From the NCBI RefSeq assembly GCF_900188005.1, contig NZ_FZNR01000003.1, positions 124,001 through 188,000 on the forward strand: a DNA stretch of 64,000 nucleotides. The letters are read 5' to 3'. This document shows positions 17,515 through 26,355 of this stretch, piece after piece. The stretch comes from Actinoplanes regularis (lineage in GTDB: Bacteria; Actinomycetota; Actinomycetes; Mycobacteriales; Micromonosporaceae). The position numbers were made by a program, and so were the translations under genes. The notes beneath the pieces are model-generated. The model saw nothing but the letters and a program-made list of their open reading frames with translations, was not told where the DNA came from and ran no database searches. Position 1 is the first letter of the stretch. The number at the start of each line of letters is the position of its first letter.

Positions 17515-17880
17515 ATGAGCGAACGCGAGAAGGCACTGCGACCGGAAGACCTGACCCGCCTCTTCGTCGAGCGCGCCAACGCGAAGGACGCCGAGGGCCT
17601 CGCGCTGCTGTACGAGGAGGATGCCGTGATGGCCTATCCGCCCGGCAGCCAGACCGTCGGCCGCGCGGCGATCCAGCGACTCTGGACGCAACTGCTGCCG
17701 AAGATGCCCAGGTTCGAGCCGGAGCCGCCGCTGCCCACCCTGATCAGCGGCGACCTGGCCCTCACCTCGACGCCGCCGAAGGACGGTGCTGGGGCGAGGG
17801 CACAGGTGGTTCGCCGGCAGCCGGATGGCACCTGGCTGCGGGTGCTCGACCAGCCGGAGTTCAACCGGCCGGCGAGCTGA
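17515..17880 (+). CDS. SnoaL/YybH-like nuclear-transport-factor-2-fold protein
   Basis: A 121-residue single-domain protein with the NTF2-like/SnoaL pattern: an N-terminal helix pair (LTRLFVERANAKDAEGLALLYEEDAVM), then YPPGSQTVGRAAIQRLW and a beta-sheet ending in RVLDQPEF. This fold serves as small-molecule enzyme, immunity or polyketide-cyclase-like protein; the short YybH-type members are mostly uncharacterised. ATG 17515 follows a GGTGGAG ribosome site; an upstream in-frame TTG at 17479 lacks one. It is divergent from, and probably regulated by, the LysR gene. The stop lies 3 bases from that of the convergent rpf gene. Confidence 0.75.
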   Translation: MSEREKALRPEDLTRLFVERANAKDAEGLALLYEEDAVMAYPPGSQTVGRAAIQRLWTQLLPKMPRFEPEPPLPTLISGDLALTSTPPKDGAGARAQVVRRQPDGTWLRVLDQPEFNRPAS

Positions 17881-17883
17881 GGC

Positions 17884-18519
17884 TCACAGCGCGAGCCGCT
17901 GACCGACCCTGAGGCTGTTCGGGTTGCTCAGGCGGCTCGCGTTGATGCGGTAAAGAGCCTGCCAGCCGCCTTTGACGTTGTAACGCCGGGCAATGCCGGA
18001 AAGGGTGTCGCCAGGTTGCACGACATAGGAGCGCGTGGCCTTCGGTGACGTGTCGTAGGAGGCCAGGCGATAGGTGACCGAAGTGCTCTTGCGCGTATTG
18101 GTCAGGCCGCGGCGACCGCAGGTCGGCCAGGCGCGGATGCCCTGACTGCGTAGCACCCGTTCGGCGATTGCGATCTGCTGGCTCTTGGAGGCGAGATTGG
18201 CGGTGGATCCGTATTTTCCGCCGCCGTGGGCACGCCACGTGGAGCGGCTGAACTGCAAACCGCCGTAATAGCCGTTGCCGGTGTTGATTCTCCAGTTGCC
18301 GCCGGATTCGCACTTGGCCACGGCGTCCCAGTTGACGTTCGTGGCGGCGCCGGCGGGAGAGGCCTCCGCGGTGAGCAGGCCGACAGCACCCGCCAGGCCG
18401 GCCACCGCGATGGCGAGGGTGTGTCGTACGCGCCGGGCCGGAGACGGCCGGGAAAGGGCGCGCGGCGACTGGGCTCGCCGAGACAGGACACGACGAACCC
18501 GCTTGTTCAGTTGAAGCAT
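17884..18519 (-). CDS. rpf: Resuscitation-promoting factor (Rpf) with LysM domain
   Basis: A 211-residue secreted cell-wall lytic enzyme. A basic N-terminus and hydrophobic segment (about 30-55) form the signal sequence. The transglycosylase-like Rpf domain (about 58-130) begins [14 protein letters not shown], which holds the catalytic Glu, and continues [16 protein letters not shown]-terminal LysM peptidoglycan-binding module (about 160-211) reads [17 protein letters not shown]. Rpf proteins cleave peptidoglycan and promote regrowth of dormant cells and spores. ATG 18519 follows GGAGGG in the last part of a ydaO-type riboswitch, so c-di-AMP should set its expression. Confidence 0.92.
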   Translation of the reverse strand: MLQLNKRVRRVLSRRAQSPRALSRPSPARRVRHTLAIAVAGLAGAVGLLTAEASPAGAATNVNWDAVAKCESGGNWRINTGNGYYGGLQFSRSTWRAHGGGKYGSTANLASKSQQIAIAERVLRSQGIRAWPTCGRRGLTNTRKSTSVTYRLASYDTSPKATRSYVVQPGDTLSGIARRYNVKGGWQALYRINASRLSNPNSLRVGQRLAL

Positions 18520-18535
18520 GAAGTTTTTCCCTCCA

Positions 18536-18690
18536 CGCCTGCGAGGTGAGCTGTCGGGTTCGGGCCGAGGAGCCCGGCCGCTTGAAAATGCGGCTTCACC
18601 CCGAGGTGCGCTCAATTCGAGTGCACCGAGGAACTGTGGGTCCCCCGCTCCATGCCTGTGTGTTTGTTGACCGTGACCAGCAGGCAGGAC
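18536..18690 (-). promoter_or_regulatory. ydaO/yuaA-type c-di-AMP riboswitch upstream of rpf
   Basis: Read on the minus strand, the leader holds the conserved blocks of the ydaO motif in order: GAGCGGGGGACCCA (18638-18651 region), GGGGTGAAGCCGC (18591-18603) and CCCGAACCCGACAGCTCACC followed by TCGCAGGCGTGGAGGG before the start codon. The class binds cyclic di-AMP and, in actinobacteria, is known upstream of rpf and other cell-wall hydrolase genes, usually turning expression off when ligand is high. Boundaries are approximate. Upstream (18691-19073) the DNA holds the probable promoter and no gene. Confidence 0.85.
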
Positions 18691-19073
18691 TCGGCGTTCC
18701 GGCCACGGTGTCCGCTGATGCGGACTGCCGACGGTAGCCACTGCCGTACGAGACCGACATGTCCGTAAGCAGGGCCGGTGACTTTGTTCTCACAAATTAG
18801 CCGCTTTAATCTTCCTTTGTGTGAATAACCCCGGGAGTACTTCGGTCGCGTCGCGACTTGCCGCCTGCACGGTCGGCCGTCCGAGGGAAACCTGACTGCA
18901 ACGCATATCGGGATCCGGAGTGACCGGAGGTCGTCTGCCGACTCTGATTTTTCGGCTACGCGCAAGGATTTGCGGGATTTGCGATGGTCTGGGTGGACCG
19001 CGTGGAGTCCGGGCGGGAGCTTGTTGCTGGCGGGTGTCCCATCGGCACGGTGCGGGGTGCACAATCTCCGACC

Positions 19074-20312
19074 ATGAGCGATCGTTCACGTGACTTCGAG
19101 GTGATCGTCTACGGTGCCACGGGCTTCGTCGGCGTACTGGTGGCACGGCATCTCGCCGGCTACGCCCCGGCCGGCACCAGGATCGCGTTGGCCGGGCGCT
19201 CAGCGGCGAAGCTGGAGGCGGTCAAGTCCCAGCTCAACGTCGACTGGCCGATCCTGGTCGCCGACTCCGCCGATCAGGCCGCGATGGCCACCCTGGCCGG
19301 ACGCGCGCACGTCGTCATCACCACCGTCGGGCCGTACGCGAAGTACGGCCGGGCCCTCGCGAACGCCTGCGCGGCCGCCGGTACCGACTACGTCGATCTG
19401 ACCGGTGAGGTGCTGTTCGCCCGGGACAGCATCGACGAGAACCATGAGCTCGCTCGCGGCACCGGTGCGCGCATCGTCCACTCCTGCGGCTTCGACTCCA
19501 TCCCGTCCGACCTGGGCGTGCACGTCCTGCACAAGCTCATCGCGGCGGACGGCGCGGGTGAGCTGACCGACACCACGCTGGTGGTGACCCGGATGCAGGG
19601 CGGGGTGAGCGGCGGGACCATCGACTCGATGCGCAACCAGGTCGACGTGCTGAAGAAGGACCCGACCCTGCGCCGGGTCGCGGCGAGCCCGTACTCGCTG
19701 AGCCCCGACCGCCAGGCCGAACCGAAACTGGGCCGGCAGAGCGACATGGACACCTTCCCCGCTTCCGAAGTGGATCCCAGCCTGCGTGGCCGCCTCGCCC
19801 CGTTCGTGATGGCGTCCTACAACACCCGGGTGGTTCGCCGCAGCAACGCGTTGCGCGACTGGGCGTACGGCCGGACCTTCAAGTACCGCGAAGCGATGAG
19901 CGTCGGCGCCTCGCCGCTCTCCCCGCTGCTCGCCGTCGGCACGAAACTGGGCCTGGGCGCTCTGATCATGGGGCTCGCGATGCCGCCGACCCGCTTCGTG
20001 CTGGACCGCCTCCTGCCCGCGCCGGGTACCGGCCCGAGCGAGAAGACCCAGCAGGCGGGGCACTTCACGATGGACATCTTCACCGTGACGACCACCGGGG
20101 CGCGTTACACCGCACGGGTCCGGGCCAAGGGTGACCCGGGCTACGCGGCGACGGCGGTGATGCTCGGGGAGTCGGCGCTGGCCCTGGCGCTCGACCGGGC
20201 CGCGCTGCCGCAGTCCGAGGGCGGGGTGCTCACCCCGGCCACCGCCATCGGGGACGCCCTGGTCGACCGGCTCCGTCAGGCCGGCTTCGAGATCACCGCC
20301 CGCAAGCTCTGA
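19074..20312 (+). CDS. Saccharopine dehydrogenase-like / trans-acting enoyl reductase family protein
   Basis: A 412-residue NAD(P)-binding protein. The Rossmann loop YGATGFVGVLVARHLA and VALAGRS-like strand are at the N-terminus, followed by TTVGPYAKYGRALANACAAAGTDYVDLTGE, a signature of the saccharopine-reductase-like family. Mycobacterial relatives (for example Rv2953) act as trans enoyl reductases in phthiocerol and phenolglycolipid synthesis; others are lipid or lysine-pathway oxidoreductases. No polyketide genes are near. It stands alone, with a terminator immediately after. ATG 19074 fits the family N-terminus. Substrate unknown. Confidence 0.85.
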   Translation: MSDRSRDFEVIVYGATGFVGVLVARHLAGYAPAGTRIALAGRSAAKLEAVKSQLNVDWPILVADSADQAAMATLAGRAHVVITTVGPYAKYGRALANACAAAGTDYVDLTGEVLFARDSIDENHELARGTGARIVHSCGFDSIPSDLGVHVLHKLIAADGAGELTDTTLVVTRMQGGVSGGTIDSMRNQVDVLKKDPTLRRVAASPYSLSPDRQAEPKLGRQSDMDTFPASEVDPSLRGRLAPFVMASYNTRVVRRSNALRDWAYGRTFKYREAMSVGASPLSPLLAVGTKLGLGALIMGLAMPPTRFVLDRLLPAPGTGPSEKTQQAGHFTMDIFTVTTTGARYTARVRAKGDPGYAATAVMLGESALALALDRAALPQSEGGVLTPATAIGDALVDRLRQAGFEITARKL

Positions 20313-20319
20313 GCGGGAC

Positions 20320-20358
20320 GGCCGGCGGGTGGCGGTCGATCGCCACCCGCCGTCGGCC
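20320..20358 (+). terminator. Terminator after the saccharopine dehydrogenase-like gene
   Basis: A GC-rich stem (GGCGGGTGGCG with CGCCACCCGCC, extended by outer GGCC pairs with one bulge) and a GTCGAT loop, 8 bases after the stop codon. Confidence 0.7.
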
Positions 20359-20475
20359 CAGTTGATCGGCCGGAACGCGATCGGTAATCCGACGAATGGG
20401 CGGTCAAGAATCGTTAATCGCGAGCTGGGGATCGGCACTAGCCGCATACGGGTCTTTATGGGCAGGATTTGAGAC

Positions 20476-21084
20476 GTGACCGCCAGCCCGCTGCCGCACC
20501 CGCTGACGTTGGCGGGCAATGGCATCGTGCTGCGGGAATGGACTCCTGACGATCTCGAAGATCTGGTTGCGATCCTGGACGAGCCAGACATTGCACGCTG
20601 GACACCGATGCCGTCGCCGTTCGACATCGAGGCCGGACTCGCCTACCTGAAACGTGCTCGGCAGGGGCGGCTGACCGGTCGGCGGATCCAGCTCGCGATC
20701 ACCGCGGACGGGGGTGCTCCGCTGGGCGAGATGCTGCTCTTCGGGGTCGATCCGGCGCTGCGCGAGGCGGAGCTGGGATATCTGGTGGGCGCGCCGTTCC
20801 GTCGCCGAGGGCTGGCGGTGGCGGCGCTGTCGCTGCTCACCGACTATGCGTGCGGAACGCTGCGGCTCAGCCGGCTGCTGCTGCGGATCGATCCGGCGAA
20901 CACGGCGAGCACCGCGGTGGCCCGGCGGTGCGGGTACCGGCTGACCGGGGAGCCGCCGATTCCGCAGGCGGGGCCGTACGGGCCGACGAACTTGGACACC
21001 TGGGAATACGTGGAGGGCCTGCCGGGCGCGCGGCGGGAGCGGCTGAAGAATGTCGCGTCCCGGCGATACGGTCGGCGTACCTGA
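20476..21084 (+). CDS. GNAT-family N-acetyltransferase (RimJ/RimL type)
   Basis: A 202-residue acetyltransferase. The start reads LTLAGNGIVLREWTPDDLEDLVAILDEPDIARWTP, common to RimJ/RimL-like proteins. The acetyl-CoA-binding motif is in the LGYLVGAPFRRRGLAVAALSLL segment, and the closing motif B is LLLRIDPANTASTAVARRCGYRLTGE. These enzymes move acetyl groups to protein N-termini or small amines. The start codon is GTG 20476. It is followed 20 bases later by the racemase-like gene in the same direction. Target unknown. Confidence 0.9.
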   Translation: MTASPLPHPLTLAGNGIVLREWTPDDLEDLVAILDEPDIARWTPMPSPFDIEAGLAYLKRARQGRLTGRRIQLAITADGGAPLGEMLLFGVDPALREAELGYLVGAPFRRRGLAVAALSLLTDYACGTLRLSRLLLRIDPANTASTAVARRCGYRLTGEPPIPQAGPYGPTNLDTWEYVEGLPGARRERLKNVASRRYGRRT

Positions 21085-21104
21085 CGGACCGGGAGGTGCC
21101 GCGA

Positions 21105-21698
21105 GTGAACACGATCGGGTTTCTGCACACGGCCGAGGTGCACGTGGCGACGTTCCGCGCCCTCGTCGCGGAGCTGGCGCCGGGGTGGCGTGATCGGCAC
21201 GTGGTCGACCCGAGCCTGCTGGCGGACGCGCGTGCCGGGCTCCCGGTCGAGCAGCGGGTGCGAGCCCGGCTGGCGGAGCTGGCCGGGGCTGACGTGATCG
21301 TCTGCACCTGTTCGACGATCGGGGCGGAGGCCGAGCGGGCCGGGGTGCTGCGCGGGGACCGGCCGATGGCGCGCGCCGCGGTCACGGTGGGCGGGCGGAT
21401 CGCGGTGGCGTACGCGGTGGAGTCCACCCTGGAGCCGACGACCGCGCTGCTGCGGGACGAGGATCCGGACGCCGATCTGGTGCTGGTGCCCTGCCTGGAG
21501 GCGTGGAAGTACTTCGAATCGGGTGAATTGGGGCGCTACTACGAGGTCATCGCTGAGCGGTTGAGCGAGGTGGACGCCGAGGTGATCGTGCTGGCGCAGC
21601 CGAGCATGGCTCCGGCCGCCGGCCTGCTTCCCGGGCGGATCGTGTTGTCGAGCCCGCGCGCCGTGGTGCTGGCCGTGACGAGCGTCGAACAGGGTTGA
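21105..21698 (+). CDS. Asp/Glu-racemase superfamily-like protein
   Basis: A 197-residue protein of the aspartate/glutamate/hydantoin racemase type, judged by IGFLHTAEVHVATF at the start, CTCSTIGAEAER around a possible catalytic Cys and LAQPSMAPAAGLL near the end, where true racemases carry the second Cys but here Ser is seen. That replacement argues against ordinary two-base racemisation. GTG 21105 follows a GGGAGG ribosome site. It probably shares a transcript with the GNAT gene. The last codons and the stop lie in a 65-base tandem duplication. Function uncertain. Confidence 0.65.
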   Translation: MNTIGFLHTAEVHVATFRALVAELAPGWRDRHVVDPSLLADARAGLPVEQRVRARLAELAGADVIVCTCSTIGAEAERAGVLRGDRPMARAAVTVGGRIAVAYAVESTLEPTTALLRDEDPDADLVLVPCLEAWKYFESGELGRYYEVIAERLSEVDAEVIVLAQPSMAPAAGLLPGRIVLSSPRAVVLAVTSVEQG

Positions 21699-21810
21699 CC
21701 GGGCGGGTCGTGCCGCGGGCCCGCGTGCTGGTATCGGCCGTGACGAGCGTCGAACAGGGCTGACCGGGCGGATCGTGCCGCGGGTCCGCGTGCTGGTACC
21801 GGCCGCGACG
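21671..21810. repeat. 65-base tandem repeat, about two copies, spanning a gene end
   Basis: Copies begin at 21671, 21736 and, partly, 21801 with a period of exactly 65 bases and few differences. The first copy contains the last codons and the TGA of the racemase-like gene; the second repeats the same coding end behind the stop. It looks like a recent local duplication. Confidence 0.85.
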
Positions 21811-21848
21811 GAGTCGACCGGGTCACGGATCGGCCGGTGCGGGAAAGC

Positions 21849-21884
21849 GATCGAGCCCGCGCCGTGCCGGGCGCGGGCTCGATC
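21849..21884. terminator. Terminator between convergent racemase-like and DUF3040 genes
   Basis: A perfect 15-base stem, 21849-21863 (GATCGAGCCCGCGCC) with 21870-21884, and a 6-base loop. It lies 10 bases past the DUF3040 stop on the minus strand. Confidence 0.8.
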
Positions 21885-21893
21885 AGGTGGTGG

Positions 21894-22169
21894 TCAGCGA
21901 CCGCGGAACTTGTGGAGGCGGTAACCGGCGGCGATCGCGGTGCCGACGCCCCAGACGGCGACGATCACGGCGGCGATCCACCAGCCGGCCGCGCCGAGGA
22001 CGATCGCGACTGCGGCGATCGCGGCGGCGAGGAAGAAGAGGGCTAACGGTGGCCGGGGCGTTCGAACACTGAAGTTGCCGCCGCCCATCCGAGCGCAGAA
22101 GTCGGGGTCGTCGCGCCGGAGCTGGCGCTCCAGCTGTGCCAGCCGTCGGCTGTCCTCTTTGCTGAGCAT
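21894..22169 (-). CDS. DUF3040 small membrane protein
   Basis: A 91-residue protein. It begins MLSKEDSRRLAQLERQLRRDDPDF, the DUF3040 signature of actinobacteria, and has two hydrophobic segments (about 40-57 and 60-80). DUF3040 proteins are small inner-membrane proteins of unknown function; some are under envelope-stress control. ATG 22169 has a GGAAGG ribosome site. It is a single-gene unit. Confidence 0.88.
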   Translation of the reverse strand: MLSKEDSRRLAQLERQLRRDDPDFCARMGGGNFSVRTPRPPLALFFLAAAIAAVAIVLGAAGWWIAAVIVAVWGVGTAIAAGYRLHKFRGR

Positions 22170-22646
22170 GTTTTGCTACCTTCCGGTCGCCGCGCCGGTG
22201 AAGCAAGGATCGAGAGCCGGCTATCCCGATCAAAGCCCATTGTTACCTCTGAGTTGCCTCCGTGATACGTCTGCGTGTGCCGATTTTTTCGGCCGATCCA
22301 CCCGTGACGCGGGTCGCTGAGCCCACGGAGTGAGATGACCGGAAAGGTGTTCGGTTACCGGTACAACGGCTTTGCCGTGTTTCGATGACGGTGCGAACAG
22401 TCCAAAGTACGTCTCACTTTTCGGACCATCGGGTCAGATAGCGATAGAAACGACTCGGCGCGGGGGTGCGGGAACGCGGTGCATGTGGTGGCGGTGCTTC
22501 GGGTTCAAGCTCGCCGATCGGGCGCTGTCGCGGCGCCTCGAGCGCGATCCCGGGACGGCGCTTCGGGCGCGGTCCCGGGATCGGTGTTTGCGGTGCGGTT
22601 CGGGGGCGGCGCTTCAGGAGCGGTCCCGGGGACGGGGGCGGGCGCT
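22170..22646. other. Intergenic region with 33-base GC-rich repeats
   Basis: The first half probably holds the DUF3040 promoter and nothing else I can identify. Towards the GT2-GtrA stop, a GGCGCTTCAGGAGCGG-type unit recurs at 22557, 22608 and 22641, the last two copies 33 bases apart. No credible gene is present. Confidence 0.5.
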
Positions 22647-23876
22647 TCAGGAGCGGCCCCGGGAACCGCGGAAGACCCAGACGCGCATCAGGAGGAAACG
22701 GACCGCGGTCGCGATCAGGTTGGCCAGGATCAGGACCACCAGCTCGACGAGGCGGGACGGTTGAGTGGACGCGGCGTCGAGCAGGGCCAGCGAGCCACTG
22801 GTCAGCGCCAGCCCGATGCCGAACACCACCAGCCCCTGAGCCTGGTGGCGGAGGGCGCCGTCCGCGCCGCTCACCCCGAAGGTGAGCCGCCGGTTCGCCG
22901 CGGTGTTCGCCACCGCCGTGACCAGCAGGGCGATCAGGTTCGCCGCCTGCGCACCCACCCCGACCCGGAGCAGCGCGTAGAGCACCAGGTACGCCAGCGT
23001 GCTGGCGACGCCCACGCCGGCGAAGCGGATCAGCTGACCGGTGAGGCCGCTCGGTACGCCCTGAACCGGCAGCGGGTTGCGCCCGAGCTGCTGGCGCAGT
23101 GCCGCGATCGGCAGCTTTCCGGTGCTCAGCGCGCGGGTGATCCGGACGATGCCCTTCAGGTCGGCGATCGCGGTCGACACGATGTCGACGCGGCTGTCCG
23201 GGTCGTCCACCCAGTCGACCGGCACCTCGTGGATGCGCAGGCCGGCCCGCTCGGCGAGGACCAGCATCTCGGTGTCGAAGAACCAGCCGGTGTCCTCCAC
23301 CATCGGCAGCAGCCGGCGGGCAACATCGGAGCGGATCGCCTTGAAACCGCACTGCGCGTCGGAGAATCGCGCGGCCATGGTCGTACGCAGGATGAGGTTG
23401 TAGCCGCGAGAGATGAATTCTCGCTTCGCGCCGCGGACCACCCGCGAGCCGCGCGCCAGCCGGGATCCGATCGCCAGATCGGAGTGGCCCGAGATCAGCG
23501 GCGCGACCAGCGGCAACAGCGCGCCCAGGTCGGTGGAGAGGTCGACGTCCATGTAGGCCAGCACGGCCGCGTCGGAGTGCGTCCAGACGTGGTTCAGCGC
23601 CCGGCCGCGGCCCTTCAGCGACAGGTGTACCGCCTCGACCTCGGGGAATTCGGCCCTGAGGCGCTGCGCCACGGCCGCGGTGCCGTCGACGCTCGCATTG
23701 TCCGCGATGGTGATCCGGAACCGGTAGGGGAAATGGGCCGTGAGGTAGCCGTGCAAGCGCCGGATACACGGTTCGAGGTCGATTTCCTCGTTGTAGACGG
23801 GCACGACGACGTCGAGCACCGGAGTGGTGACGAGGGTCGAACCGGTGTCCTGCGAAGGCATCGTCAAAAGGCTCAT
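22647..23876 (-). CDS. Glycosyltransferase family 2 fused to a GtrA-like membrane domain (YkcC-like)
   Basis: A 409-residue fusion. Residues about 20-260 are a GT-A domain: VLDVVVPVYNEEIDLEPCI, ADNASVDGTAAVA, LSLKGRGRALNHVW and AYMDVDLSTDLGALL, which holds the acidic donor-binding motif. Residues about 285-405 are a four-helix GtrA-like domain (LIRFAGVGVASTLAYLVLYALL, VANTAANRRLTFG). Such pairs make polyprenyl-phosphate sugars and flip them across the membrane. The neighbour upstream is a GT39-type transferase, as in the ykcB-ykcC pair of Bacillus, so the two proteins probably make and use one lipid-linked sugar. ATG 23876 is chosen; ATG 23861 is possible. Confidence 0.88.
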   Translation of the reverse strand: MSLLTMPSQDTGSTLVTTPVLDVVVPVYNEEIDLEPCIRRLHGYLTAHFPYRFRITIADNASVDGTAAVAQRLRAEFPEVEAVHLSLKGRGRALNHVWTHSDAAVLAYMDVDLSTDLGALLPLVAPLISGHSDLAIGSRLARGSRVVRGAKREFISRGYNLILRTTMAARFSDAQCGFKAIRSDVARRLLPMVEDTGWFFDTEMLVLAERAGLRIHEVPVDWVDDPDSRVDIVSTAIADLKGIVRITRALSTGKLPIAALRQQLGRNPLPVQGVPSGLTGQLIRFAGVGVASTLAYLVLYALLRVGVGAQAANLIALLVTAVANTAANRRLTFGVSGADGALRHQAQGLVVFGIGLALTSGSLALLDAASTQPSRLVELVVLILANLIATAVRFLLMRVWVFRGSRGRS

Positions 23877-23982
23877 GAGAAACAATTTCCGCCCGGCTTC
23901 TTTGCGCCCTGTATAAGAATGCTGTGGGCCGACTGTGAGTGCTTCCGTCCGTTTTGCGAGGGGGCGTATCCGGCGACGAAAA

Positions 23983-24010
23983 CGGGCGGCCCCCGTCAGG
24001 GAGCCGCCCG
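23983..24010 (-). terminator. Hairpin between the GT39 and GT2-GtrA genes
   Basis: An 8-base stem CGGGCGGC/GCCGCCCG with a 12-base loop, 24 bases after the GT39 stop. It may only partly stop transcription into the GT2-GtrA gene. Confidence 0.5.
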
Positions 24011-24033
24011 CGTCGTCCGGGTGTGGAGGGTGC

Positions 24034-26268
24034 TCAGGCGGTCGTGCCGGAGACGCCCGTGGTGAGGTCGTAAACGGTGGTGCTGCCGACGGTCTTCGCG
24101 GTGAAGTTCTCGGCCACCCATGAGGCGATCTGGCCGCTGTCGCTGTTGCTCGACCCGCCTCCGCCGAAGCCGCTTCCACCGATGAAGTAGTGGATCTTTC
24201 CGGCGGCCACGTAGTCCTTGAACTGGGCCAGCGTGGGTGAGGGGTCGGTGCCGTTGAAGCCGCCGATCGCCATCACCGGCTTCTCGGTGGCTAGCTGGTA
24301 ACCGGAGGCGTTCTGCGAACCGACGGCCGCGGCGACCCAGGTGTAGCTGTCCGCGTCCTGCTCCAGCAGGGTCTTCATCTCGGTGCTGACCGACGCGGCG
24401 TTGAGCAGGCCGCCCATGCCCCCGCCGCCCATGCCCCGACCGCCGCGGTTGCCGCCGTCGCCCTGGTTCTGGCCGTCACCGCCCGGGAAGCCGCCGCCGG
24501 GCAAACCGCCCGGGTTCTGGCCACCCTGGTTCTGGCTTCCTTGGTTCTGACCGCCGAGGTTTCCGCCGCCGGGGAAGCCGCCCTGGTTCTGGCCGCCGGG
24601 GAAGCCGCCGTTCTGGCCGCCGGGGAAGCCCCCGCCGTTGCCACGACCCCCACCGCGACCCCCGCCGCCCGGCCCGCCGAAGCCGCCGGCGACCGACGGA
24701 CCGGCCGTCGGGATCGACCCGCTGTGCGGCTCCGACGCGGTCTGCACGGCGTACGCGGCCGGCCCGGCCAGCGCCGTGACCAGCGCGACCACCCCACCCA
24801 CCAGCGCGACCCGCCGGGACCTCCGGAACGAGGCGACCACCGCGACCGCCGCCACGATCCCGACGATCAGGACCGGGGTGCGCAGCCAGGGCAGGAAGTC
24901 GGAACTACGGCCCAGCAGCCGGTACGACCACCAGGCGGTGACCCCGATCGCCGCGCCGAGGGTCAGCGCCGCGAAGAGGTTCGACCGGTGCTTCCAGAGC
25001 AGGCTCACGCCCATGCCGACCACCGCGCCGACGGCCGGCGCCAGGGCCACCGTGTAGTACGCGTGGAAGATGCCCTGCATGAAGCTGAAGATCAGTCCGG
25101 TGATCAGCAGCCACGAGCCCCAGAGCACGAGACCCGCCCGCTGCAGGTCGGTCCGAGCCCGGCGAGCCGTGATCACCAGGCCGGCCACCAGCACGATCAG
25201 CGCGGCCGGCAGCAGCCAGGAGATCTGACCGCCCTGAGAGCTGTCGAACATCCGCAGCCAGCCGGTCTCACCCCACATCCCGCCGCCACCGGCACCGCCG
25301 CCACCGACGCTGCCGGTCTCCTCGCCGTTGAGCCGGCCCAGGCCGTTGTAGCCCAGCGTGAGCTCGAGCAGGCTGTTGTTCTGCGAGCCGCCGATGTACG
25401 GCCGGGCGGACGCCGGCACCAACTCGACGATCGCGATGTACCAGCCGGCGGAGACGACCAGCGCGGCCAGCGACAGCAACAACTGCCAGATCCGTTTGAG
25501 CAGCTTGGGCGGGCCCGCGATCAGATAGGCCAGGCCGTATGCGGGTACGACCAGCAGGGCCTGCAGCATCTTGGTGAGGAAGCCGAAGCCGACCAGGGCG
25601 CCGGCGAGCACGATCCACCTGGTGGAGCCGCTCTCCACGGCGCGCAGCGTGGCATACGCCCCGGCGACCATCAGCAGTACGAGCAGCGCGTCAGGGTTGT
25701 TGAAGCGGAACATCAGCACGGCCACCGGGGTGAGCGCGGAGACCGCGCCGGCGATCAGACCGGCCGCCGGGCCGAAACCGCGCCGGACCGTGGCGTAGAG
25801 CAGGCCGGTGCTCGCCACGCCCAGCAGCGCCTGCGGGACGAGGAGGCTCCAGGAGCTGAGGCCGAACATCCGTACCGAGAGTGCCATGATCCAGAGCGAG
25901 GCCGGCGTCTTGTCCACGGTGATCGAGTTCGCCGCGTCGGACGAGCCGTAGAAGAACGCCTTCCAGCTCACCGAGCCGGCCTGGACCGCGGCCGAGTAGA
26001 ACGCGTTCGCCCAGCCGGACGCGCCGAGACCCCAGATGTAGAGCAGTGCGGTGCCCGCGAGCAGCACGAACAGGGAGGGACGGATCCACGGGGCGTCGGT
26101 ACGGCCGAGCAGGTAGCGCGCGGGGCCGATCCGTGGTGGCTTCTCCGCGGGCGTGGTCTCGTCGAGGGCTTCTTCCCGGATCGCTTCGCGGTCGATGACC
26201 GGTGCGGGGGTTTCAACGGCGGCCGGGGACGGTTCGGTGTCCGTCGGGGCCGGCGAGGTCGAGGGCAT
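24034..26268 (-). CDS. GT39-type membrane glycosyltransferase (YkcB/ArnT-like)
   Basis: A 744-residue enzyme. After a hydrophilic N-terminus (about 60 residues), a first membrane segment leads to ASGWANAFYSAAVQAGSVSWKAFFYGSSDAAN, which contains the first-loop region of PMT/ArnT-like GT-C enzymes, then SITVDKTPASLWIMALS. About a dozen membrane passes follow to near residue 490. Next comes a Gly/Gln/Asn-rich linker of about 95 residues (FPGGQNQGG repeats), then a soluble C-terminal domain of about 120 residues (SYTWVAAAVGSQNASGYQLATEKPVMAIGGFNG) of the YkcA/B type. It should transfer a sugar from a polyprenyl-phosphate carrier to an extracytoplasmic acceptor, with the donor made by the next gene. 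ATG 26268 follows GGGAG. Confidence 0.88.
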   Translation of the reverse strand: MPSTSPAPTDTEPSPAAVETPAPVIDREAIREEALDETTPAEKPPRIGPARYLLGRTDAPWIRPSLFVLLAGTALLYIWGLGASGWANAFYSAAVQAGSVSWKAFFYGSSDAANSITVDKTPASLWIMALSVRMFGLSSWSLLVPQALLGVASTGLLYATVRRGFGPAAGLIAGAVSALTPVAVLMFRFNNPDALLVLLMVAGAYATLRAVESGSTRWIVLAGALVGFGFLTKMLQALLVVPAYGLAYLIAGPPKLLKRIWQLLLSLAALVVSAGWYIAIVELVPASARPYIGGSQNNSLLELTLGYNGLGRLNGEETGSVGGGGAGGGGMWGETGWLRMFDSSQGGQISWLLPAALIVLVAGLVITARRARTDLQRAGLVLWGSWLLITGLIFSFMQGIFHAYYTVALAPAVGAVVGMGVSLLWKHRSNLFAALTLGAAIGVTAWWSYRLLGRSSDFLPWLRTPVLIVGIVAAVAVVASFRRSRRVALVGGVVALVTALAGPAAYAVQTASEPHSGSIPTAGPSVAGGFGGPGGGGRGGGRGNGGGFPGGQNGGFPGGQNQGGFPGGGNLGGQNQGSQNQGGQNPGGLPGGGFPGGDGQNQGDGGNRGGRGMGGGGMGGLLNAASVSTEMKTLLEQDADSYTWVAAAVGSQNASGYQLATEKPVMAIGGFNGTDPSPTLAQFKDYVAAGKIHYFIGGSGFGGGGSSNSDSGQIASWVAENFTAKTVGSTTVYDLTTGVSGTTA

Positions 26269-26355
26269 CGAGGTACTCCCAGAGCTGGCGGATGCGTACT
26301 CGATGAACTCTCGGCGTCGGCGCTGTCGCGTCCTTGTGCCGCTACTGTGCGCTCC

